Assembly (NCBI GenBank): GCA_001949185.1
Contig: BDGG01000003.1
Location: 3,393,158 to 3,457,157 of the forward strand
Source of the DNA: Ramazzottius varieornatus
Lineage: Eukaryota > Tardigrada > Eutardigrada > Parachela > Ramazzottiidae
Direction of reading: 5' to 3'
DNA length: 64,000 nt
The translations under genes and the position numbers were made by a program. The notes beneath the pieces are model-generated. The model was not told where the DNA came from. It ran no database searches and saw only the letters and a list, made by a program, of their open reading frames with translations. Shown one piece after another: positions 38,603-49,200 of the stretch (position 1 is the first letter of the stretch; every line of letters starts with the position of its first letter).

Positions 38603-40899
38603 CAGTAGAACCTGCGCTACTTCACGCACGTCACTCGTCGGTTTTCTAAAACTGGCCACTACGTCAAAACTACTGTTTCTACGTGTGACGTCAGCCAGAC
38701 TTGCCACAAACTCTACGTCAGCGGATCGTTTTTTAGCACGTTGACTAAGCGATTCGTAATGGAATGATCACTTTTTGTTTTAGGTCTAAGACGCAAGTCA
38801 AAACTCAGAAGTAAAAGCGTTGAATGACTTGTCAGGTTGGTCCACCGAAAAACTATCTTAGAAACCTGAAACAATTAACATCTTGGTCCTTGTCAGCCAC
38901 CAGAAGAATTTCTGTTTGGTCCACTTGATGTCGTTCTCCGAGCAGCCACAGTAAGACCGAGTTAGGGGACACTAACTAGTACTCCAAATCGAACGGGTCG
39001 TCTTCATCGTCGAATGTTACTGAGTCACGTTGACTAACTTCTTCGGTAGCTTCGGTGGTCACAGTTGGTATCTTTTGACCGATACGACACTGGGCGAAGC
39101 AGTTAACGCGGGTTTCGGTAGTAATTGCTTTATCTGCTTCGACTGTCCACAAGCACGCTTCAAGAAGGGTGACACCCTTGTAGTAATCATCAACGCACTC
39201 AAACGTACGAAGTCTGCTGAAGAGATCGCTCGCCATAAGGGTTCTGAAATGGTCTCTGAAGTTTTTTATGATTCCCGCGTCGAGCGGTTGTGCGTGGGAC
39301 GTAACATTCGGGGGTAGGAAGTATAGACGGACATTCGATAGGCTCGCAACGTTGTGAGCCTTGAAATTGTCCAGAATAAGCGCGATGTACCGTTTTGGAA
39401 GTATCATGTCAGCGTTCAGTTCTTCAAGGTATTCGGTAAAGATGTCGGTATCCATCCAGGCGGTCTTATTGTTTTTGTACGCAAAACCCAGGTGCTTAGT
39501 ACGACCGTCACGCAGTCCGGCTTGTACAAAGGGACGGGGATTTTTAGCTGTACCGATCACTAGGGGCATTTTACGTTCACCGGTTGCGCTGCACGTCAAG
39601 AATACGGTTATTCTGTCTTTCCTCAGTTTGCAGCCTTTCGGTGTCGCTTGAGATTTTTTGACAAGAGACTTACTGGGTAGTTGGCGATAATTCAAGCCTA
39701 GCTCGTCGCAGTTAAAGATGTCTTTGAGTGCGTAGTCCTGCAGGATGGATGGTAGCGTCTCATCGTACCACTCTTGCAAACCTTCGAAGTTCGCACTCGC
39801 GCCTTCACCTTCGAAAACGCAGAAAAAAATAAGTTTGTATTGAACAATTACATGTGCTTGCACGGCTGACTCACAAACCTTGAAGTACTTTGAAGATCAA
39901 GTCGTGTCTTTCACAAAAGCTAGCGAGCCAACCATTGCTTCCTGTGAAATTTTGGATATCATTTTCTCGCGCAAACTTCCGCGTCTGAAGCTGTATCAAA
40001 CGGCCAGTAATGTTGCCACCTTTGTCCAGCGTTTCATCTACGAGTTCAATCATGGCCTTATCAATCTCGGGAAACTTCAACCTTGTAGGTCTCGTGGCTT
40101 CTGGCTTCGTCGTTTCCAGATTCTTTTCTACAGTATCTCTCCTTTCTGTAGTTGAGTATGTTCGTACGATGAGTTCCATATTTATCCCCTATTTCCGTGT
40201 CGGTCATCTATGAAGTAGAGTTTTGGAGGTAACTGATTATTTAGATTGCTTCGCGAGATCACTGAGAAAGTTAATTGTCAGTAACTTACCCCACTATCGA
40301 TGTCAACAAGGATCTGGCGCTTTGTCTCGGCGCTGATATGATGGAACCTCCGAGTTTCAGGCCTCGAGGATTGAACTGAACGCTTTCTAATTTTTCCGGA
40401 TATCCGAGGGACTTTGGCCATTAAGGTGACATGCAGGATACGTGACATGTACGGGGTATCCAGTTAATATCCGAGCTTTCAATAGTAGTCTCGCGCGTTC
40501 ACTCCGGAAATGACAGCTAGGTTGTCGGATCCATATTCGTGAAAGTCACTCCTGGCAATATTGTACAAACCTGCAACAGAAAGCACAGCCCGCAGTTCTC
40601 GCGATCACGCTCCGTATCCAGTTCAGTTAGTTCCTTGCTCCACCCAGCGACAGCAATCCAAAACGAACTGTCTAGCTTCGCTATGAACGGTACAAAGAAG
40701 TGGAGTTAGCCGAGAATTACTCTGAAGATTGCCCGTTTTCTAAAAGACACGTAGTTTTTCCGAATTTTGATTCACGATTGTTGACGTAGAGTTTGTGGCA
40801 AGTCTGGCTGACGTCACACGTAGAAACAGTAGTTTTGACGTAGTGGCCAGTTTTAGAAAACCGACGAGTGACGCGCGTGAAGTAGCGCAGGTTCTACTG
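38603..40899 (-). mobile_element. Tigger/pogo-like DNA transposon with 118 bp TIRs
   Basis: The terminal 118 bases at 38603-38720 (starting CAGTAGAACCTGCGCTACTT) and 40782-40899 are inverted copies with a single mismatch. TA dinucleotides flank both ends (38601-38602, 40900-40901), as expected for Tc1/mariner-pogo target duplication. The element is 2297 bp and carries one transposase gene on the minus strand. High TIR identity points to recent insertion. It sits about 150 bp upstream of the NSMCE3 start codon. Confidence 0.93.
38976..40421 (-). pseudogene. Tigger-like transposase, one frameshift
   Basis: Pogo/CENP-B-type transposase in three exons: 40290-40421 (MAKVPRISGKIRKR..., first part of the N-terminal HTH), 39879-40207 (rest of the HTH, then the CENP-B HTH) and 38976-39808 (DDE nuclease). 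Catalytic acids lie in NCDELGLNY, LILDNFKAHN and QPLDAGIIKNF, giving a DDD triad with pogo-type spacing. The acidic C-terminal tail ends FDDEDDPFDLEY. Exon 2 is 329 nt, one more than the frame allows. The first HTH (GDKYGTHRTNILNYRKE) and the CENP-B part lie in different frames, with the shift near 40137. Thus this copy cannot make the full protein as read, unless translation starts at the ATG at 40179, after the first HTH. Confidence 0.85.
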
Positions 40900-40901
40900 T
40901 A

Positions 40902-41505
40902 CCTAGTTACCTTTGTGTTTTTATTCACATAGATGAAAACTTTTTATCGTTATTTACAAAAAAACGAATGGATAACTGGATAAAGGGTGTACCCCTTGTT
41001 TTGCCCCTAGCCTAGAAGCTGCAACAGCCCGGCTAGCCAGTCCGTTTTCGGGGGATGGTCCGAAATGTTACAATTGACTGATATGCACAGCCGGGGGGCT
41101 CGCCATCACCCCGAGAATACTTTCACGTTTAAACAATGAGCGGGAAGATCAAGAAACGTGAAACATGACATCACCAAGATGCTTCCCGGGGAAGGCCCGC
41201 AGTATGAGAGCTCGAGACTGGGAGTTCTAGGTCTGTTCTGCTGGGACCTTCATAACCTCGATGATCATTACTTGATTATCCTAAGGGATGCTTCGCTCCG
41301 GCTTGGGTTGAACGGCGTAAGCGGTGAACGAGCTGCAGTTCCAGCTTTTAAGTTCATAGGGTCACTCATCAGATCCATCAGAGAGTCACCTTCCGAATAT
41401 CTTGATGGTCTGACCGTCTGAGTTTATGTTCCTTGGGGTTGGTGGTCTGTATGCCTGGGCGGAGAACTGTTGCCGACCGCATTATCCAGGTCGAACAGTG
41501 GTAAA
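40902..41505. other. intergenic upstream of TOPBP1
   Basis: About 600 bp between the transposon and the TOPBP1 start. One 87-codon frame (41158-41421) has no recognisable product. Presumed promoter. Confidence 0.35.
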
Positions 41506-44500
41506 ATGGACGACAGGTCAACTTATCCGCTCCGGATCTACTTCGTCAACCAGACGACTACGTCGACGTGCGCCTCATTGCTTAAAGCGTTCTCGGTACG
41601 ACCATTCATCGTTGCCATTACACGTCTTCCGAAATGATGTGGACTGTTTTTGTTCTGTAGCACGTCGTCCAGACTGGATCCAACTTGCTGAAACCTCATT
41701 GGATACATGAAGATGATCTGCGGGACAGCATCGCAACGGACACTGGTAGAAACACGAGCAGGCTGTTCATCTGCGAAAATTTTTCGGGACCTGCCTTTGC
41801 TGGTCTTCGACAGCTGAATCTAAGGTAATATCGTATGTTGCATACAGTGAGTTGGAGTATTGCTCCTCATACATAATTTTGTCTGTACCTCGCAGGATAT
41901 GGAGAGCTGATTGTCTGCTAAGCGAGGCGGAAACAGTAGTAGAAAGATGGTTGAATGCGCGAGTCCCTACGATACCTTTGCTCAGCACCTTCATGGACGG
42001 AATGGTTGTCTGTTGCTCTGGAGTACCTTCTTCGTCTGAGGTAAGGTCACGATACTGTTAATTACGAGCAAACATTAATCGAGTTGCGTTTGATTGCAGA
42101 TCAGGATTTACGAGCGGGTTTTGTTGATGGGAGCAAACTATTCCACGGTCCTGCGCTCGACGGTAACTCATCTCGTCACCGATCGTGTTGGTACTCCCGA
42201 GTACTTTGTAAGAGTCCACTCAACTTCACTAATTGTACCAATGATGTGCGTTATATATATTATATGAGCTGAATCTTTCATTTGAAGGCGGCAGTCAAGC
42301 ATGGTATGAAAGTGATGAGCGCCGACTGGATCAAAGAACTTTGGGAACAATCGCTCCTCGGACATACCGCAGAGCGGGATCAAATTATCGACTTACTGAC
42401 TAGTCAACACGAGCTGCCACCTCTGAAAGGCTTGAAGATTTACGTGGACCCATCGTTAACGGCGAAGTCTGTCGTAAGGAGCACAACTGGTCTCTTGAGA
42501 CCAAGTCGTTCATGCTACGCTACTTTTACTGATATGCTACGCATCTCCTTTGCAGTTCAATCGTCTCGTCAAGAACTGCGGCGGAGAAAACTGCTTAGAT
42601 TACTCCGCTGCAGACATCACGCATTTCGTTACGGAAAAGTCGTCAGCTTCACCAACAGCACCAGCCAAGGTGGTCCGCGTTTTGCCACAATGGCTGATCG
42701 ACTCTTCGAAAAACAGTGAGTTGAATCAGTGTGATTTGTACTGTATGACACAAAGATGGGTCTCTGATTTGTAGAAAGATGCGAGGATTGGAAAACTTAC
42801 GAAATTCCAACGAGCAGTTCGCCCATGAAGCAGAGTTCTTCCCGCGCAAGGTTCATGCGGGCCAAACGAGCTTCGATAGCAAGCTTTAGCGCCATGAGCC
42901 AGTGTGCGACGTCGACCCCGATGAAATTCGGCTCTATTGGTAAGACGTTACTCATATTTACGCAGGTAAATCATTTCCATAAAACTTTAATGTTGTCAGA
43001 AGCGCAAAATGACAAGTTGGACACCATCAGCCCAATCAAAGAGCTACGTAGGTCGCCGAGAAAGTCGAAGCAGCTTCAGACTCCGGAGAAGTTGGGAACG
43101 GTTCCTGCAGCAATGTCAGCTGGCTTCGTCTTTTCGCCCAAACCAACAGGTCGGACCAAGCGCTCAGCTAGCCCGACTTTTTCCAGAAGTAAAAGAGTTA
43201 CGACGACCGTCTCGTCCATACCAGTGGACCACGGTCAGTAGCAAATTTGAACAGCGATTTAGCAAACCACGCTCTCTCGTCAGCAAACAGAGCTTGTCAA
43301 GCTTATCGATACTTTGTTTGCAGATGAGAACGCGCGGGATGGACTGGTGGACCTGTCGCCAACACGGTCCTTTCCAGCCAGTTCCGAGTTCTCGAATACC
43401 GTCAGCAGTGAAAGTCACAAACCCACTCCATCATCGTTCTACAAAAGAATGGTGAGTACGGACTCGACGTGCGACGTTCTTTTGGGTGGCAGCCAGCCCA
43501 ACTCGGAACCTTCATCCTCCCAGTCACAGCCATCCTCGCAGCCAGCCACTGTGGTCCCGGCAAGCCCTATCAAATCCAGCAGGAACCTTGCTCGAAGAGT
43601 CTTGCATCTGGGCTCTGTGACCAAATCCGCCGCAAGACCGTCGAACCTGGCTAAAAGTCCGTCGAAGTTGTCTACCGAAGACTTCTTGCGACCCAACAAA
43701 GCCAGCTTCGGCGGAGCGTATCACCGGCTTTCAATGGATACGAATAGCAGCTCGCAGTTGTCTTGGGACCATGGAATGTAAGTTTTAGAAGGATTTCTGC
43801 AGATCGAAGAAGTTCTGAAGTGATATTCGGCTCTTACGTTGCAGAACGTCTGACAAGAAGGAAGTTTCGAGCTCTTCGACTGTTCCCGACTTACGAGTAG
43901 GTTTCCCTTCGAATCCTGTCCGTTGATATTTCGTCACTTATTTCTGGAATTAGGTTGTGCCCAAGACCCGCGTCTTCATGATCAGTCGTATGGCAGATGA
44001 CTTCGACAAAGATACATTGATACGTATACAGTCCGCAGTCACAACTATGGGAGCGGACTACCTTCCTAGCGCAAGGTTTGACCAGGCATGTACGCATGTA
44101 ATCTGTCTGAAGCCGTACCACACAGAGAAATTTCTAGCGTGCTGTGCCTCCGGAAGGAAGGTTTTGCACGTTAACTACGTATTCGACTCGCTCGAAGCTG
44201 GAAGGTTTCTCGAAGTACGTAAAATACCCCTTGACAGATCGCTCGGCACACAAATTTAATTGCTTCTTTCTATTTCAGGAAGACGGTTATGAGTGGGGAA
44301 ACAAGGCTGCTGGTGCTTTCTTGAAAGACCTGACAGACTCGCAGCTAAGATGGGCCACCACCGCTCGATGGTGGCGGAGTCACGTTACTGCGCCGGAGTT
44401 GAAAGCATTCCATGGCTGGAAAGTCATCGTGGCTCCTAACGTGACGAAGAAAGAATCGTACGGGGCGGTTCTCCAAGCTGGGGGAGGACTCGTTTTGGAC

Positions 44501-45019
44501 AACAAGTAAGACAAACCTCACGTCCTTGTTCCTTGACAAACCTCACAACGAAGACGTGCGCCACTCTCAAGATCGTTGTCTTAAGTGGCGTTTGCTTCCA
44601 GCTAATATCAATGAGGAGGTGCGCCGCTTGACGTAGCGACCATTTACGTTTCGTTTGCCGGCCTCCAAATTAATTCGGTTTTCCCTCCATAGTAAATTTT
44701 GACTGATTCTTTTAGGCCGGACATCGCGCAACAAGCGACGCATCTCTTTCACGCGTATGCGCCAGAAGAGTACCATCAGCTGCAGATTCTGCGGGACACG
44801 CTACAGCTCAAGTCCGACCTAGCACTCATCACTGGTCACGAACTGGAGCTGTGGCTGCAGGAAAAGGTCCACGGGGAACTGCCGAACAAACGCCGTGGCT
44901 CTCTTGGCTGTTCGTCCACTCAAGTCCCACGAGGCAGCCAGACAGCAGAAAAGACTCGGAAACCTGCCTTCTCGAATTGGACATTAACCGCAGTCAAACC
45001 GCTTACGCGAAAATTTTGA
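41506..45019 (+). CDS. TOPBP1: TOPBP1-like BRCT scaffold, short form
   Basis: Replication-initiation and ATR-checkpoint scaffold that reads phosphoproteins with BRCT domains. Thirteen exons (41506-41595, 41661-41824, 41896-42040, 42100-42207, 42288-42473, 42556-42715, 42775-42939, 43000-43233, 43324-43777, 43845-43896, 43954-44214, 44279-44505, 44716-45019) give 849 aa; human TOPBP1 has 1522. The N-terminus aligns with BRCT0 (RIYFVNQTTTSTCASLLKAF; RLFICENFSG for human RSLYICDPFSG). BRCT1 and BRCT2 follow (about 115-290; VTHLVTD, SADWIKELWEQSL, PQWLIDSSK). A ~350-residue Ser/Pro-rich linker leads to a BRCT7/8-like pair (TRVFMISRMADDFDKDTL, VLHVNYVFDSL, EDGYEWGN, GWKVIVAP, ATHLFHAY). BRCT3-6 are not seen. 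A lone SQLSWDHGM just before BRCT7 resembles the WDD core of the ATR-activating domain. Confidence 0.88.
44535..44635. repeat. foldback element copy D, in TOPBP1 intron 12
   Basis: Contains ACGTGCGCCACTCTCAAGAT, TTAAGTGGCGTTTGCTTCCA, the core GCTAATATCAATGAGG and GGTGCGCCGCTTGACG, so it has the family blocks in rearranged order. The host intron is 210 bp, against about 60 bp for most introns of this gene. Confidence 0.75.
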
Positions 45020-46269
45020 ACATACTATCAATTTATTCTGGTTTATTTTACGGTTTCCTGTTTATTTGCGCAGTCATGTTTTAACGCTTACAATTGGCTC
45101 ATTTTCTCGCCAGGATATATAATGCTCGTGTGAGAATATACGTTAGGCCGCTCAAACGATGGATGCTGTTTACCGTCACCGCTCGCGCCACATTTCCCAG
45201 GACTCCAAAAACTTTTTTTATTAGAAAAACATTGAAAAATGTTTTTATTCGACTTTTTTAACCGGATTCGTGCATTCGAACCAGATCTAATAATTCTAAT
45301 ATCATAATATGAGACTCGACGGCGCGGCGAATCCTATAGGATTCAACGGGACTTGCAGAGTGTGAAACAAATTTTGTTGTGTTGGCTTATTGGGAGTCTT
45401 GCGATATGCAAGCTTCCATATCGCCAGCCGTTTTCCGTGTCTGTTCCCCTTAGATCGACGCGTTGCGTCCTTGGTGTTGTGGTGATTTGTTCTATTGTTA
45501 TTTCGTTGTATAGAAAAAGATGGGAAATTCAGATGAGAAAAATTCAGATGGTCTTGGCAGATAGACCATATGAATTAGTGACGACTCTGCTGAACCCCGG
45601 GTGCTATGAACCCCTCTGCTGAACTTTGCCCAGTGAAGGGCAAAGTACAACATTAGTGGAGATAAGCTTGTGAATGGGATGTGACTGAGGAGAAGCGAAA
45701 GTAGGTTACAAAAGAAGGAGATAAGGCTATAGCATTGCATTCTGAGTCACAGGGAGTAATTCAATGGTTGGGAACTTGGGATACGCGCTGCCATCATCCC
45801 AGTTCCCGATTTCTTCCCTTTTAGCCTCCCTCGGCGACAACAGTACCCGTTAGGGTGCCGCCCCGCGAATAATATAATATCTTCAGCTCTGACTCCCGTC
45901 TAATTTAATACTAACAAATATCCCACCTCGATCGAGGTATCTAATAAAAATTGATACGATATATTAGATGCAAAAAGCATCTAATAAGTTCTTATATGCC
46001 AACATCACTAACTGGTGAACTCCCCTATTGTACAAAGTACGAGTACAGAACCACAGACAACATGATTCAGCTTGCATAGTCATTCACTGGGCACCCATCA
46101 TTGTACGTAGGTATAACTTGATGCAATATGTTACTTTAGTATTTCGAGTGAAAGCTGCTGGTTGCTTTCACTGGGCTGTCTGGGGTTAGAAGGAGCGTCA
46201 ATGAGTACTTTCTCTAACATCATCGCAAAATTAACGAAGTAAAAAGCACATCAGCATAACAACATCAAA
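45020..46269. other. gene-free stretch with a small AT-rich hairpin
   Basis: 1.25 kb between convergent TOPBP1 and the BEN-like gene. No ORF over 90 codons and no family match. Near 45965-45985 is a perfect hairpin TTAGATGC-AAAAA-GCATCTAA. Around 45590-45660 are short repeated words (GCTGAAC, TTTGCCC/GGGCAAA). Possibly remnants of a transposable element. Confidence 0.4.
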
Positions 46270-49200
46270 TCAAACTTTCGTCAGTTTACGCAAGTCGTCG
46301 ATCTCTTTCTTCTTCGCCGCTTTAGCAGCCTGATTTGCCAAGAACTTTTCTCGTCGATCCGTACGCGGTCCTCTTCGCTTCTCGGCCAATCGACCACTAC
46401 ACAAGTACAGACAGAAACACTGAGCCTTCATAACGAGGTACTGATAGTTATGGTACTAATAAGCTAACTCCAGTCCCAAGTAACGAAACCCTACGTGGCA
46501 TCGCCGCAGAGGGAAGCAGGGTCCAGAGCTTCGGCCAAGTGGAACGTTTCTTCGGCATGGAGACACACAGCAATCAGCGTGTCCAGGTCCAGCATGCTTT
46601 TCAGCGACTCTGGGAAGATCTTCTTGTTCTGTCGACAGGACTCCGCTGTGTCTTCTCCGCCCACTAAACAACAGATCAACATTCTCTAAGTATGTTTTCC
46701 GTAATTTAGAACGAGTGAAAGTTACCCAAATGCATCGTCAGAAGGTATCCATATTTATTGATCGACTTCCCAGGAGAGCTCGGTCCGCACAGGTCTTGCA
46801 CACTATCCAAGAAGCTCTTCTCGACAAAGACGTCCCGACCCAACCGAATTTGGGTTCGACTAGGAGCTGGGTGTGTCCAATATCTGACGTCTTCAAGCTG
46901 CACAATTTCCTGGGGCTTTTTTGTATACTCTCTTACGGAATACGCGTGGTACGATATTCCTTTCTCGACACCCTTGCCGATCAGCCGCAGCTTACTCACC
47001 ACTTTGGACTGCAGCGCGTACGTGGAGACTTTTGTCGGCTTGAAGAGATTCTGAACATGAACTGCATGAGACAAAACAGAAATCGGTAAGACCGAGCAAT
47101 GCAAATTTTTGAATGCGTAAAACAAAAGCAAACAGTAAAAGTAATTCGTACACCTGCATACATCTCGCCGTATAATAGCACGAATCGCGGTATGCAGGCG
47201 CGGGCAAACCGCGCATGTGTCCAACTCGCCACACCTGCGTGCAGCCAAGTGGGGCATCAACACAGTACATGAGTATGCAGGTGCGTGAATGGCTTTTGTT
47301 TTCTGCCGTCTCAGCCTGTCAAATGTGTCCTTTTACCGCAAATGGCCTCCAGGAGCCCTTTCGGGACGATCTCGCCGTAAGCCGGCTTGTTAACCAGCAT
47401 GCCAGAGATCTTTTTGTAGACGGCCGGTTCGCCGCCCAAACCATGCATAACAATAGCAGTGATGTACCGCATGAACTGGCCCTGGCGAAGGGACTCTGGA
47501 CCGTAGTATCTCTGTTACAAAAAACTGTTGTACAAAAGAACTGTTACAAAAACATCGAACGCATCTAAAAACTACCTGGTACTCGGCCAGACGCAAGGTC
47601 TTCATGTAAACATTGTGCTTTTCGGAAAGACGAGTCAAGTTCGGCGCTGGAGCGTTCCAGTAGTTGCAGCCAGGTTGGGCTGGCGGCCCGTTGTCGTATC
47701 GTGCATCCGCTTCTGCCTTGTCCGAGAAGACCACTGATGCCAGCAATGCAGTATTAGCTTTCTCGGTTCGCCACTTTAGACGGGATGTTATGCGTCTCTT
47801 AAATTCCGTCAGATCGAACGTGTCAGCCAGACAGAAAATTCGCTTTGTATGACCTGCAAAGCACAAAAGTATTCGAAGACGATGTATCACAGACGCGGGG
47901 GCCGTCAGTTCACTCAAAGTGGCGTACACTTTTGGCCATCAGCAGTGTTAACCTGCGCGATTTGAAACTTTTCTTGCCCAGGTCAACATGACTCTACGAA
48001 AATGGGATTTGTCTCTTCTTACAGTGTACAGCGTGCTGTAGTCCATGACCAACTAGCTTCCCAATGCCGATGGCTCCTCCAACCTTGGCCATACAGGCCT
48101 CTTTTAGCTTTAGCAGATCCCCCAGAAGGGCTTCCATCACATCAACAGCATACCGCGTAGATATCGTCTCCATTTCTTCGGATCCGTCGTACTCGTCGAG
48201 ATAGCGATGCTTCAGCTCCGCCAGCCTGTCCGCGCTTACGTAGTAGTCGAAGCCGTAAGTCAGCTGGATCTTGTCCGGTCCCGGGTTGGAGTACAGCCGC
48301 AAGGCATCGCGGACCTGCGGCGCACAAGGTCGCCACGAGGCTCTGGTCGAGTAGCTGGCCGAATGGAATAACCGGCGACGAATCTCCATCTGGAACAACT
48401 TCCTGTCGAAACGGTCCACGTCCCGCGGGAAGAAAACCGCCCTGACGTGTTCTGAAAGCCAAAGCCACTTTATTATTTACATTGTAATTCGGCAAACAGA
48501 CTCGACCAGATGGTTTCCCCAAACTGCGCACGTTCTCGGTGTTACTTGCCGGAAAAGTGCGCCATCTGTGAGAACTATCTGGTTGAGGCAGTCAGACGAG
48601 CTCCCATAGTGTGTTCCATTCCATCCGCTTACCTGTGACAGCTTGGCAAACTGCATTGACGACATTCGACGTCATTTCCGTGTTGAACGACGACGTACTG
48701 TCCGAGCAGGCCGACAGACTTCTGGCAATCGATTCGGTTCCTCCAAGCAGATGTTCGATCAGCGTCCAGCCGTACTTGATACACCGGCTCATCTGATCCA
48801 TCTTCTTCCCAGTAGCGTTCTTACTGAACTGTTCAGTCAAAGCCATCATCGCCTCGCTGTCTACATAGATCGGCTGACTAGCCAGTAACTTCACTTTATC
48901 GGGACCTGGTGTCGTCCAGTACTGCGACGATATAATCGTCCCACCAGACTGCGGATGGATCTTCATCACCGACGGAGAAGTTGTTAAAGTCGTGTCTTTA
49001 TTTGAAAGCTCAGCCGCGGTCATTGTCTTCGAAGCTGTCTCTGTGCTACTGGTTTCGGTTCCTTCACCTGCCGCTGAACTCGGCACACTGAACCGTGTAT
49101 TCGCGGCCGGCATGAAATTGTGTTCGTTACGTGCGTCGTTCGCTGAAGGTGCCTGCAAGAGTGAACTAATGGTATCCTTCGAAATCTGTTGTAGTTGCTG

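Noticed and set aside
46456-46671. Alternative 3' end of the BEN-like gene ending at the TAG near 46491
   Set aside because: A donor (GTAGGG) overlaps that stop, and splicing to 46396 keeps frame and adds a plausible Lys-rich C-terminus; the shorter form remains possible.
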